NCBI GenBank assembly: GCA_902826815.1
Contig: CADEGF010000028.1
Span: 1-64,000 of the forward strand
Direction: 5' to 3'
DNA from: an uncultured Mycobacteriaceae bacterium
GTDB taxonomy: Bacteria > Actinomycetota > Actinomycetes > Mycobacteriales > Mycobacteriaceae
DNA length: 64,000 nucleotides
The notes under the pieces were generated by a model. That model was not told where the DNA came from, searched no databases, and saw only the letters and a program-made list of their open reading frames with translations. Position 1 is the stretch's first letter; every line of letters begins with the position of its first letter. Shown here in pieces: positions 32,227 to 41,104 of the stretch. The position numbers and the translations under genes were made by a program.

Positions 32227-32688
32227 ATGACCATTGCCTCGCGCCGTGCCTGGGCCAAGGATCTTGACACCGCCACGCTCTACGAGCTGCTCAAGCTGCG
32301 GGTCGAGGTGTTCGTCGTGGAGCAGGCAACGCCGTACCCGGAGCTCGACGGGCGCGACCTGCTTGCCGAGACCCGCCATTTCTGGCTGGAGGGCGCCGAC
32401 GGCGACGTGATCTGCACGCTGCGGTTGATGGAAGAGCACACCGGTGGCGAGAAGGGATTCCGCATCGGGCGGGTCTGCACGAAGCGCACCGCGCGCGGGC
32501 ACGGCCACGCGAATCGGTTGCTGCAGGCGGCGCTGGCCGAAGTGGGAGACTTCGCGTGCCGCATCGACGCCCAGACCTACCTGGAAGCCATGTACTCCAA
32601 CCACGGCTTCCTCCGCGATGGCGACGAGTTCCTCGAGGACGGGATTCCGCACGTGCCGATGCTGCGCGGTGGAAGCGAGCAACCGTGA
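32227..32688 (+). CDS. GNAT-family acetyltransferase (ElaA-like)
   Basis: A 153-residue acetyltransferase of the ElaA branch, counterpart of Rv2851c. [25 protein letters not shown] is the typical ElaA opening, and [22 protein letters not shown] (about 82-103) is the acetyl-CoA pyrophosphate loop with R-x-x-G-x-G. GAGG upstream of the ATG. It overlaps the chelatase gene as GTGA, and so belongs to the cobalamin operon transcriptionally; its substrate is unknown. Confidence 0.85.
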   Translation: MTIASRRAWAKDLDTATLYELLKLRVEVFVVEQATPYPELDGRDLLAETRHFWLEGADGDVICTLRLMEEHTGGEKGFRIGRVCTKRTARGHGHANRLLQAALAEVGDFACRIDAQTYLEAMYSNHGFLRDGDEFLEDGIPHVPMLRGGSEQP

Positions 32689-34529
32689 CGCCGGGCTATC
32701 CGTTCAGCGCCATCGTCGGTCACGACCGGCTGCGGCTGGCACTGGTGCTGTGCGCGGTGCGACCCGAGATCGGCGGGGTGCTGATCCGCGGTGAGAAGGG
32801 CACAGCGAAGTCCACGGCGGTGCGCGGGCTTGCGCAGGTGCTCTCGGCGGTCGATTCGGATTCGGCGCTCGTCGAGTTGCCGATCGGGGCGACCGAGGAC
32901 CGGGTCGTCGGTTCGCTGGATCTGCAACGAGTGCTGCGCGACGGGGAGCACGCCTTCTCGCCGGGTCTGCTTGCCCGTGCGCACGGCGGCGTGCTGTACG
33001 TCGACGAGGTCAACCTGCTGCACGATCACCTTGTCGACGTGTTGCTCGACGCCGCCGCGATGGGTCGGGTGCACATCGAGCGCGACGGCGTATCGCACAG
33101 TCACGACGCCAGATTCGTGCTGATCGGCACCATGAACCCGGAGGAGGGCGAACTGCGCCCGCAGCTGCTCGACCGGTTCGGACTCACCGTCGATGTGCAC
33201 GCGTCGCGTGACGTCGATGTGCGCGCCGATGTCATCCGCGCGCGGATGGCGTTCGAGGCCGATCCTGCCGGGTTCGCCGCGAAATACGCCGACCGCGACA
33301 CCGAGCTGGCGGGCCGCATCGCAGACGCCCGCCGGGCCGTCGGCGATGTCGACTTGCCGGACAACGAGCTGCGCCGAATCGCCGCGCTGTGTGCGGCTTT
33401 CGACGTCGACGGAATGCGCGCCGACCTGGTGGTCGCGCGCACCGCGGTGGCGCACGCGGCGTGGCGAGGATCGTCGACGGTCGCCGAGGAGGACATCCGG
33501 GTCGCCGCGGAACTGGCGCTGCCGCATCGGCGCAGGCGCGACCCGTTCGACGATCCCGGGTTGGACCCTGCGCAGCTCGACGACGCGATGGCGCAGTCGC
33601 AGGAGCAGGCCGGCGAGCCCGATCCTGAGCCGGAGCCTGATCCGCCGAACGGGGGAGGGGCTTCGGCTTCCGATTCGGATCATTCGCCGCCGCAGGCTAA
33701 TTCGTCGACGTCGTCGTCGAAGACGCGGCCGAGTGCCGCGGCGTCGGGTGTCTTCCGAACCCGCACGCTGGTGGTTCCCGGTGTAGGGGAGGGAGCGCCA
33801 GGTCGACGGTCGCGTGCGCGAAACCGCACGGGAACGACGGTGTCGTCGACGTCGGAACCCGACGAGGGACACGGCGTGCACGTCTTCGCGACGCTGCTGG
33901 CGGCCGCACGCAGACAGCAGCGGCCCGGTCGTCCCCGCCCGGAGCCCGACGATGTCCGGCGAGCGATTCGCGAAGGCCGCGAAGGGAACCTGGTGATATT
34001 CGTCGTCGACGCGTCAGGCTCGATGGCGGCACGCGACCGGATGTCGGCGGTCAGCGGCGCAACCCTTTCCCTGCTGCGCGACGCCTATCAGCGCCGCGAC
34101 AAGGTCGCGGTGATCACGTTCCGCGGGCAGAACGCCGCGGTGCTGCTACCGCCGACGTCGTCGGTGCACATCGCAGGGCGCAGGCTGGCGCGGTTCGACA
34201 CCGGCGGGAAAACACCGCTGGCGCAGGGGCTGCTGGCCGCACGAGACGTAGTCGTGCGGGAGAAGGCGCGTGACCGTGCCCGACGCTGCCTCGTGGTCGT
34301 CCTCACCGACGGACGCGCTACAGGTGGTCCGGATCCGCTCGGACGGGCCAGGATCGCCGCCGCGCGGCTGGTCGCCGAAGGCGCGGCCGCCGTCGTCGTC
34401 GACTGCGAAACATCCTTCGTACGGCTCGGTTTGGCCGAGGAGCTGGCGCGCCAGTTGGGTGCGCCCGCGGTTCGGCTTTCGCAGCTGCGAGCCGAGAACC
34501 TCACCGCCGTGGTCCGCACCGCCGCGTAA
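32685..34529 (+). CDS. ChlI-ChlD fusion AAA+/VWA metal-chelatase subunit
   Basis: A 614-residue fusion, counterpart of Rv2850c. The N-terminal AAA+ half has Walker [10 protein letters not shown] at about 36, Walker [14 protein letters not shown] and the arginine-finger region [10 protein letters not shown] Pro/Ser-rich acidic linker (about 300-390) joins it to a VWA domain with the MIDAS motif DASGS at about 440. Such proteins drive metal insertion into tetrapyrroles with a large CobN/ChlH subunit. Mycobacteria make no chlorophyll, and the operon contains cobO and cobB, so it is probably the motor of a CobN-type cobaltochelatase rather than magnesium chelatase. Confidence 0.85.
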   Translation: MTPGYPFSAIVGHDRLRLALVLCAVRPEIGGVLIRGEKGTAKSTAVRGLAQVLSAVDSDSALVELPIGATEDRVVGSLDLQRVLRDGEHAFSPGLLARAHGGVLYVDEVNLLHDHLVDVLLDAAAMGRVHIERDGVSHSHDARFVLIGTMNPEEGELRPQLLDRFGLTVDVHASRDVDVRADVIRARMAFEADPAGFAAKYADRDTELAGRIADARRAVGDVDLPDNELRRIAALCAAFDVDGMRADLVVARTAVAHAAWRGSSTVAEEDIRVAAELALPHRRRRDPFDDPGLDPAQLDDAMAQSQEQAGEPDPEPEPDPPNGGGASASDSDHSPPQANSSTSSSKTRPSAAASGVFRTRTLVVPGVGEGAPGRRSRARNRTGTTVSSTSEPDEGHGVHVFATLLAAARRQQRPGRPRPEPDDVRRAIREGREGNLVIFVVDASGSMAARDRMSAVSGATLSLLRDAYQRRDKVAVITFRGQNAAVLLPPTSSVHIAGRRLARFDTGGKTPLAQGLLAARDVVVREKARDRARRCLVVVLTDGRATGGPDPLGRARIAAARLVAEGAAAVVVDCETSFVRLGLAEELARQLGAPAVRLSQLRAENLTAVVRTAA

Positions 34530-34539
34530 GGAGGACCAG

Positions 34540-35154
34540 ATGCCTCAGGGTCAACCGCTCACCGTCCCCGACGACGGGTTGACGACTCGCGCCAGGCGCA
34601 ATGCACCCCTGTTGGCCGTGCACACGGGCGCGGGCAAGGGTAAGTCGACGGCTGCGTTCGGAATGGCGCTGCGCGCGTGGAACCAGGGTTTTGATGTCGC
34701 CGTGTTCCAGTTCGTCAAGAGCGCGAAGTGGAAAGTGGGGGAGGAGGCGGCCTTTCGCGAGCTCGGCAGGGTGCATGAGGAGCACGGCGTCGGCGGACCG
34801 GTCGAGTGGCACAAGATGGGGTCCGGCTGGTCGTGGTCGCGCAAGGAGGGCACCGACGTCGACCATGCCACAGCCGCCGCCGACGGCTGGACGGAGATCG
34901 CAACGCGATTGGCCGAGGAGCGCCACGACTTCTATGTTCTCGACGAGTTCACCTACCCGCTGAAGTGGGGCTGGATCGACACCGACGAGGTGATCGCGAC
35001 TCTCGCAGCGCGGCCCGGCATGCAGCACGTCGTGATCACCGGCCGCGACGCGCCACAGCCGCTGGTGGACGCCGCCGACCTGGTCACCGAGATGACCAAG
35101 GTGAAGCACCCGATGGACGCGGGCCGCAAGGGCCAGAAGGGTATCGAGTGGTGA
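34540..35154 (+). CDS. cobO: Cob(I)yrinic acid a,c-diamide adenosyltransferase
   Basis: P-loop adenosyltransferase of 204 residues that attaches the 5'-deoxyadenosyl group from ATP to reduced corrinoid. Walker A HTGAGKGKSTAAFG at about 28, the phrase FYVLDEFTYPLKWGW, and VITGRDAP are characteristic of CobO/BtuR. ATG 34540 follows AAGGAGG that overlaps the chelatase stop; the longer frame from 34270 is noise. Counterpart of Rv2849c. Confidence 0.93.
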   Translation: MPQGQPLTVPDDGLTTRARRNAPLLAVHTGAGKGKSTAAFGMALRAWNQGFDVAVFQFVKSAKWKVGEEAAFRELGRVHEEHGVGGPVEWHKMGSGWSWSRKEGTDVDHATAAADGWTEIATRLAEERHDFYVLDEFTYPLKWGWIDTDEVIATLAARPGMQHVVITGRDAPQPLVDAADLVTEMTKVKHPMDAGRKGQKGIEW

Positions 35155-35179
35155 GCTTTTTTCTCGCGAGCTGGGCCCT

Positions 35180-35241
35180 CGCGAGCAGACGCAAAAGTGC
35201 CACTTTCCGCGGCGTGTCGGGTGTTTTTGCGTCTGCTCGCG
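35180..35241. repeat. Palindromic repeat element between cobO and cobB
   Basis: Perfect 17-base arms; the core is GCGAGCAGACGCAAAA (35181-35196) and TTTTGCGTCTGCTCGC (35225-35240), enclosing 28 bases. It fills most of the only real gap in the cobalamin operon. I recall the same GCGAGCAGACGCAAAA phrase from other mycobacterial intergenic regions, so it is probably a dispersed REP-like element; it could also act as a hairpin that tunes cobB expression. Confidence 0.75.
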
Positions 35242-35257
35242 CGGGAACGGGAGGCAC

Positions 35258-36637
35258 ATGAGCGGCGTGACGACGGCTGTGGTGATCGCCGCTCCGGCGT
35301 CGGGCAGCGGAAAGACCACTGTGGCAACGGGTTTGATCGGTGCACTGCGACAGGCCGGCCACCGGGTGGCGCCGTTCAAGGTCGGCCCGGACTACATCGA
35401 CCCCGGTTATCACACGCTCGCGGCGGGCAGGCCCGGCCGCAACCTCGACCCGGTGCTGGTCGGGGAGGACCTCGTCGGCCCGCTGTACCGGCACGGCAGC
35501 GACGGGTGCGACATCGCCGTCGTCGAAGGAGTGATGGGCCTTTTCGACGGACGCATCGACGGCGCGATGGCCGGACCAGCGGTGGGTTCGACCGCACACG
35601 TGGCCACTCTGCTCGGCGCGCCGGTGATCCTGGTCGTCGACGCCAAGGGGCAGAGCCACAGCATGGCGGCGCTGCTGCACGGCTTTTCGACGTTCGACGA
35701 CTCCACCCGGATCGCAGGGGTGATCCTCAACCGGGTCGGCTCGCCGCGGCACGCCGAAGTGCTGCGGCAGGCCTGCGAGCACGCGGGCATACCCGTACTG
35801 GGAGTGCTTCCGCGACTCGACCAGCTGAGCGTCCCGTCACGGCATCTCGGCCTGGTCACCGCCGTCGAGCACGGTGAACGCGCCCGCGACGCGGTCGATG
35901 CGATGACCGCCCTCGTCGCGTCGCATGTCGACCTGGCAGCCGTCGTCACCGCAGCGGGCGGATGCGTCGCCGCGAAACCGTGGAGTGCCGAGCACGCCAT
36001 CGCTTTTCGCGCGGACGATCCCGTTACCGTGGCCCTGGCCGCCGGACAGGCGTTCAGCTTCTCTTACGCGGAGCACGTCGAACTGCTGCGCGCGGCAGGC
36101 GCCGACGTCGTCGAGTTCGACCCGCTGACCGAGCGGCTTCCCCCCGATACCGCTGCGGTTGTGCTGCCTGGCGGGTTCCCCGAGGAGTTCGGCGCCGAAC
36201 TTTCGGCCAATGAAGGCCTTCGACACCGGATCGCCGAGCTGGCCGCGGGTGGCGCGCCAGTGCACGCTGAATGTGGCGGGTTGGCCTATCTGGTCGACGA
36301 ACTCGACGGACACCCGATGTGCGGTGTGCTCGCGGGCAAGGCTCGTTTCACTGAGAAGCTCACGATCGGCTACCGCGATGCCGTCGCACCTGAGGCCTCG
36401 TCGCTGTATGAGGAGGGGGAGCGCGCTGTCGGCCACGAATTCCACCGCACCGCGGTCACGTTCACCGACAGCTACCAGTCCGCCTGGGTGTTCCGCGGCC
36501 GCGACGCGCCCATCGCCCGCGACGGCGCCGTGCATGCCGGTGTGCATGCGAGCTATCTGCACACCCATCCGGCGGGACACCCGCATGCGGTGACACGCTT
36601 CGTCGCCGCCGCCGCTACCTCTAGGCTCGCCGGATGA
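35258..36637 (+). CDS. cobB: Cobyrinic/hydrogenobyrinic acid a,c-diamide synthase
   Basis: ATP- and glutamine-dependent amidase, 459 residues, counterpart of Rv2848c. The N-terminal dethiobiotin-synthase-like ATP domain has APASGSGKTT and FKVGPDYIDPGYH; the C-terminal glutaminase domain has LPGGFPEEF and the nucleophile cysteine in HAECGGLAYL at about 340. ATG 35258 lies three bases after GGGAGG. It acts on the a- and c-side chains of the corrin ring and overlaps the next gene as ATGA. Confidence 0.93.
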   Translation: MSGVTTAVVIAAPASGSGKTTVATGLIGALRQAGHRVAPFKVGPDYIDPGYHTLAAGRPGRNLDPVLVGEDLVGPLYRHGSDGCDIAVVEGVMGLFDGRIDGAMAGPAVGSTAHVATLLGAPVILVVDAKGQSHSMAALLHGFSTFDDSTRIAGVILNRVGSPRHAEVLRQACEHAGIPVLGVLPRLDQLSVPSRHLGLVTAVEHGERARDAVDAMTALVASHVDLAAVVTAAGGCVAAKPWSAEHAIAFRADDPVTVALAAGQAFSFSYAEHVELLRAAGADVVEFDPLTERLPPDTAAVVLPGGFPEEFGAELSANEGLRHRIAELAAGGAPVHAECGGLAYLVDELDGHPMCGVLAGKARFTEKLTIGYRDAVAPEASSLYEEGERAVGHEFHRTAVTFTDSYQSAWVFRGRDAPIARDGAVHAGVHASYLHTHPAGHPHAVTRFVAAAATSRLAG

Positions 36638-37830
36638 CCGATAACGCCTACCTCGCAGGCCTGCGACTGACGGGCAAGAAGGTCGTAGTCGTCGGCGGGG
36701 GCACGGTCGCGCAGCGCCGCCTCCCGTTACTGGTCGCCACCGGCGCGCAGGTACACGTCATCTCCAGGTCCGCGACACCATCCGTCGAGGCGATGAACGG
36801 AATCACGTTGACGTTGAGACCTTTTGAAGAACGGGACCTCGACGGCGCGTGGTACGTCATCGCCGCCACCGATGATCCGGACGTCAACGCGGCAGTGGCG
36901 GACGAGGCCGAACGTCGCCGGATTTTCTGCGTCCGCGCCGACGCGGGAACCGAAGGCTCCGCGGTCACGCCCGCGACGTTCGAGTACGAAGGCCTCACCG
37001 TCGGCGTGCTGGCAGGCGGGGAGCACAGGCGCTCGGCGGCCATCCGGTCTGCCATCCACGAGGCCTTCCAGCAGGGCCTGATCACCGCCGAAGCGCCAGG
37101 CGTCGTGCACGGCGGGGTGGCGCTGGTCGGCGGTGGCCCCGGTGATCCCGAGCTGATCACGGTGCGGGGCAGGCGTCTGCTCGCCAACGCCGATGTGGTG
37201 GTCGCCGATCGGCTGGCGCCGCCGGAACTGCTGGCCGAACTGCCCCCGCACGTCGAGGTCATCGACGCCGCGAAGATCCCGTACGGCCGGGCGATGGCGC
37301 AGGAGGCGATCAATGCCGTGCTCATCGAGCGGGCCAAGGAAGGCAAGTTCGTCGTCCGGCTCAAGGGCGGGGACCCGTTTGTCTTCGCGCGCGGATACGA
37401 GGAAGTGATCGCTCTCGCCGATGCCGGCATTCCGGTCACCGTCGTGCCGGGTGTGACAAGTGCCATAGCAGTTCCTGCGATGGCGGGCGTTCCGGTCACT
37501 CATCGGGCGATAACGCATGAGTTCGTGGTGGTCAGCGGCCATGTTGCGCCGGGGCACCCCGAATCGTTAGTGAATTGGGATGCGCTGGCCGCGATGTCAG
37601 GCACCATCGTGTTGCTGATGGCTGTCGAGCGGGTCGAACAATTCGCCAAGGTGCTGCTGGATGGCGGCCGACCTGCGGATACGCCGGTTCTGGTGGTGCA
37701 ACAGGGCACGACATCCGCACAGCGAACGTTGCGGACCACGCTGCGCGACGCGCCCGATGACATCCGGGCCGAGGGTGTGAGACCCCCCGCAATCATCGTG
37801 ATCGGCCCTGTTGCGGCCTTCGGCGGATAA
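36634..37830 (+). CDS. cysG: Siroheme/precorrin-2 synthase: CysG-type dehydrogenase + SUMT fusion
   Basis: A 398-residue bifunctional protein, counterpart of Rv2847c. Residues 1-150: NAD-dependent precorrin-2 dehydrogenase/ferrochelatase-like domain (VVVVGGGTVAQRRL). Residues 155-398: uroporphyrinogen III C-methyltransferase (VGGGPGDPELITVRG, VRLKGGDPFVFARG, VPGVTSAIAVPA). It makes precorrin-2, the branch point to siroheme and cobalamin. The central CysG extension is shorter than in enterobacterial CysG. Last gene of the cobalamin group, coupled to cobB by ATGA. Confidence 0.9.
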   Translation: MTDNAYLAGLRLTGKKVVVVGGGTVAQRRLPLLVATGAQVHVISRSATPSVEAMNGITLTLRPFEERDLDGAWYVIAATDDPDVNAAVADEAERRRIFCVRADAGTEGSAVTPATFEYEGLTVGVLAGGEHRRSAAIRSAIHEAFQQGLITAEAPGVVHGGVALVGGGPGDPELITVRGRRLLANADVVVADRLAPPELLAELPPHVEVIDAAKIPYGRAMAQEAINAVLIERAKEGKFVVRLKGGDPFVFARGYEEVIALADAGIPVTVVPGVTSAIAVPAMAGVPVTHRAITHEFVVVSGHVAPGHPESLVNWDALAAMSGTIVLLMAVERVEQFAKVLLDGGRPADTPVLVVQQGTTSAQRTLRTTLRDAPDDIRAEGVRPPAIIVIGPVAAFGG

Positions 37831-37863
37831 AGGGATCTTAAGATTACTGTAAGGTAACCCGCT

Positions 37864-39444
37864 ATGACGGCTCTCAATGATGCAGAGCGCGCCGCCATCC
37901 GACGTGACGCTCGAGGCGCCTCCGCCCGGGCGCTACCGGAGCAGGTGAAACCCTCCGCGGCAGCGAAAACCGGCAGGTACCCGGCCTGGATGCCCTCTCG
38001 GCGCTTCATCGCCGCGGTCATCGCGATCGGCGGCATGCAGCTGCTGGCAACCATGGACAGCACGGTCGCGATCGTTGCGCTTCCTAAGATCCAGGACGAG
38101 CTGAGCCTCTCCGACGCCGGCCGCAGCTGGGTCATCACGGCTTATGTGCTGACCTTCGGCGGCCTGATGCTGCTTGGCGGACGCCTCGGCGACGTCATCG
38201 GTCGTAAGCGCACCTTCATCGTCGGCGTCGCGCTGTTCACCATCGCCTCGATCCTGTGCGGCATCGCATGGGACGAGACGACGTTGGTCATCGCCCGCCT
38301 GCTGCAGGGTGTCGGGTCGGCGATCGCCTCACCGACCGGTCTTGCGCTGGTAGCCACCACCTTCCCCAAGGGGCCCGCCCGCAATGCCGCGACCGCCGTA
38401 TTCGGTGCGATGACGGCCATCGGTTCGGTGATGGGACTTGTCGTCGGCGGCGCGCTGACCGAGGTGTCCTGGCGATGGGCGTTCCTCGTCAACGTGCCTG
38501 TCGGCATCGTGATGATCTACCTGGCCCGCACCAGCCTGCGCGAGACGCACAAGGAGCGGATGAAGCTCGACGCGACAGGTGCCATCCTGGCCACCCTCGG
38601 CTGCACCGCAGCGGTGTTCGGCTTCTCCATGGGACCCGAGAAGGGTTGGCTCACGCCGGTCACCCTCGGCTCGATCGCGGCAGCGGGCGTCTTCTTCATC
38701 GCGTTCGTCATCGCCGAGCGCAGCGCCCAGAACCCCGTCGTACCGTTCGAGTTGTTCAAGGACCGCAACCGGCTGGCGACCTTCGTCGCGATCTTCCTTG
38801 CGGGCGGTGTGCTGTTCACACTGACCGTGACCATCGGGCTGTATGTGCAGGACATCCTCGGATACAGCGCGCTTCGGGCCGGCATCGGCTTCATCCCGTT
38901 CGTCCTCGCGATGGGCGTCGGCCTTGCCGTGTCGTCACAGCTGGTGTCCGTGTTCTCGCCGCGCGTGCTGACGATCGCAGGCGGTGTGCTTGTGCTCGGC
39001 GCCATGCTGTACGGCTCCACCCTGAACGCAGGCATCCCGTACTTCCCGAACCTCGTCGCGCCGATCACGATCGGCGGCGTCGGGATCGGCTTGATCGTCG
39101 TCCCGTTGACCCTCTCGGCGATCGCCGGTGTCGGCTTCGACCAGATCGGCCCGGTCTCGGCGATCGCGCTGATGCTGCAGAACCTCGGCGGACCGCTTGT
39201 GCTCGCCATCATCCAGGCCGTGATCACGTCGCGGACGCTGTATCTGGGCGGCACCACCGGACCGGTGAAGAACATGGACTCCTTCCAGATGCACGCGCTT
39301 GACCAGGGCTACGCGTACGGCCTGCTGTGGGTCGCCGCGGTGGCCGTTGCGGTCGGTGCGGTGGCGCTGTTCATCGGCTACACCGCCGAACAGGTCGGGC
39401 ATGCGCAGGAAGTCAAGGACGCGATCGATCAGGGCGACCTCTAA
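37864..39444 (+). CDS. efpA: MFS multidrug efflux protein EfpA (copy 1)
   Basis: Drug:H+ antiporter of the DHA2 (14-segment QacA-like) group, 526 residues. After a hydrophilic N-terminal tail of about 45 residues come FIAAVIAIGGMQLLATMDSTVAIVALP (motif D1), the LGGRLGDVIGRKR loop (motif A) and PTGLALVATTFP. Orthologue of M. tuberculosis EfpA (Rv2846c), implicated in isoniazid and other drug tolerance. AAGGT precedes the ATG. A very similar second copy follows at once, which M. tuberculosis lacks. Confidence 0.9.
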   Translation: MTALNDAERAAIRRDARGASARALPEQVKPSAAAKTGRYPAWMPSRRFIAAVIAIGGMQLLATMDSTVAIVALPKIQDELSLSDAGRSWVITAYVLTFGGLMLLGGRLGDVIGRKRTFIVGVALFTIASILCGIAWDETTLVIARLLQGVGSAIASPTGLALVATTFPKGPARNAATAVFGAMTAIGSVMGLVVGGALTEVSWRWAFLVNVPVGIVMIYLARTSLRETHKERMKLDATGAILATLGCTAAVFGFSMGPEKGWLTPVTLGSIAAAGVFFIAFVIAERSAQNPVVPFELFKDRNRLATFVAIFLAGGVLFTLTVTIGLYVQDILGYSALRAGIGFIPFVLAMGVGLAVSSQLVSVFSPRVLTIAGGVLVLGAMLYGSTLNAGIPYFPNLVAPITIGGVGIGLIVVPLTLSAIAGVGFDQIGPVSAIALMLQNLGGPLVLAIIQAVITSRTLYLGGTTGPVKNMDSFQMHALDQGYAYGLLWVAAVAVAVGAVALFIGYTAEQVGHAQEVKDAIDQGDL

Positions 39445-39519
39445 GCGATTTGGGGCGCGCTCGCGTGCGCGCAGCGTCGGTAAGCGCGCCGAACCGGCCT
39501 CTGGGTAGGCTGGCAACTC

Positions 39520-41064
39520 ATGTCTTCGGCGGGGGGTTCCAGCGGGTCGACGGACCACTCCGCACAGCGTCTGACAACGCATGTGTTAGGAATCGCGATC
39601 TTCGCGATCACCGGCATGCAGTTGATGTCGACGCTCGACGGAACCATCGTGATCGTCGCGCTGCCCCGGCTGCAGGCCGAACTCGACCTTTCCGACGCAG
39701 GCAAGAGCTGGGTCATCACCGCCTACGTGCTCACCTTCGGCGGCCTGTTGTTGATCGGCGGCCGCGTCGGCGACGCCATCGGTCACAAGCGCGCGTTCCT
39801 CTCCGGTGTCGGCGTCTTCACGATCGCATCGCTGGTGTGCGGGCTGGCCACCGACGGCCTCACCCTGATCATTGCCAGGGCGGTGCAGGGCACCGGCGCT
39901 GCCGTCGCCGCGCCGACCGGGCTGGCTCTTATCGCGACGACGTATGCCGTCGGACACGCCCGAAACCGCGCGTTCGCTGTCTCGGCCGCCATGCAGGCCT
40001 CGGGGTCGGTGCTTGGCCTGGTGCTTGGCGGCGCGCTGACCGTCGTCTCGTGGCGGCTGGCGTTCCTGATCAACATCCCGATCGGCATCGTCATCGTCTG
40101 GATCGCGGCCACCAGGCTCTCCGAGACCACCCACGAGAGGCTGAAACTCGACGTCACCGGTGCGTCGCTGGCGACGCTGGCGTGCACTTCGGCGGTGCTG
40201 GTGTTCACCCAGGGCCCGTCGCGCGGCTGGATCGACCCGTGGGTGATCGGCGCTGGCGTCGCCGCGGTGGTGTTCCTTGCCGCATTCCTGCTCGTCGAGC
40301 GAACCGCCGAGCACCCGATCGTTCCGTTCTCGGTGTTCGACAACCGCAGTCGCGTCATGACGTTCGTGTCGTTGTTCATGGCGGGCGGTGTGATGCTGAC
40401 CGCGACCGTGATCATCGGGCTGTATGTCCAAGACGTGATGGGGTATTCGGCACTGCGGGCCGGTGTCGCCTTCCTGCCGTTCGCGGGAGCCTTCGGGTTG
40501 GGCACCCTGCTGGCGACACACGTGGCACCGCGGATCGCTCCGCGGTGGCTGATCATCGGATGCGGTGTGCTGGTGCTCGCGGCGATGTTGTACGGCTCGA
40601 CACTTGACCGGTCAATTTCGTATTTCCCCGACTTCGTCGCGCTGATCGTGGTGGGCGGCTTCGGAATTGGCGTGATCTCGGTGGTGCTGCCGCTCTGTGC
40701 GGTTGCCGGCGTCGGGCCTCGCGAGATCGGGCCGGTGTCGGCGATCCAGCTGATGGTCTACAACCTCGGCGGGCCACTTGTGCTCGTGGTGATCCAGGCG
40801 GTGCAGACGTCGCGCACCCTCTACCTCGGTGGCACGACGGGGCCGGTCGCCGATATGACCTCAAGCCAGCTCGACGCGCTGGACGCCGGCTACACTTATT
40901 CGCTGCTGTGGGTCGCGGGCATCGCGGTCGTTGTCGGCGCCGCGGCGCTCGGGATCGGTTTCACCGCCCGCCAGATTGCCGCCGCCCAGCACACCCGCGA
41001 GGCGTTCGAGGCGGGCGAGCTGGAGGAAGACGTGGAGGATGACCTGGAAGAAGACTCGGTGTAG
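39520..41064 (+). CDS. MFS efflux protein, EfpA paralogue (copy 2)
   Basis: A 514-residue DHA2 transporter, tandem duplicate of the preceding gene: the same MQLMSTLDGTIVIVALP, GKSWVITAYVLTFGG, LGGTTGPV and 14-segment layout, but a shorter N-terminal tail and an acidic C-terminal tail (ELEEDVEDDLEED). Divergence is spread along the length, so the duplication is not recent. It probably extends or changes the substrate range. Start ATG 39520. Confidence 0.87.
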   Translation: MSSAGGSSGSTDHSAQRLTTHVLGIAIFAITGMQLMSTLDGTIVIVALPRLQAELDLSDAGKSWVITAYVLTFGGLLLIGGRVGDAIGHKRAFLSGVGVFTIASLVCGLATDGLTLIIARAVQGTGAAVAAPTGLALIATTYAVGHARNRAFAVSAAMQASGSVLGLVLGGALTVVSWRLAFLINIPIGIVIVWIAATRLSETTHERLKLDVTGASLATLACTSAVLVFTQGPSRGWIDPWVIGAGVAAVVFLAAFLLVERTAEHPIVPFSVFDNRSRVMTFVSLFMAGGVMLTATVIIGLYVQDVMGYSALRAGVAFLPFAGAFGLGTLLATHVAPRIAPRWLIIGCGVLVLAAMLYGSTLDRSISYFPDFVALIVVGGFGIGVISVVLPLCAVAGVGPREIGPVSAIQLMVYNLGGPLVLVVIQAVQTSRTLYLGGTTGPVADMTSSQLDALDAGYTYSLLWVAGIAVVVGAAALGIGFTARQIAAAQHTREAFEAGELEEDVEDDLEEDSV

Positions 41065-41104
41065 AAGCCCGATTTCGTAGCCGTGCGCGTGTCACACTTT
41101 CGGC

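Noticed and set aside
39465-39482. GC-rich inverted repeat GCGCGC-N6-GCGCGC after efpA as a terminator
   Set aside because: Only six alternating GC pairs, easily by chance in this composition; not listed.
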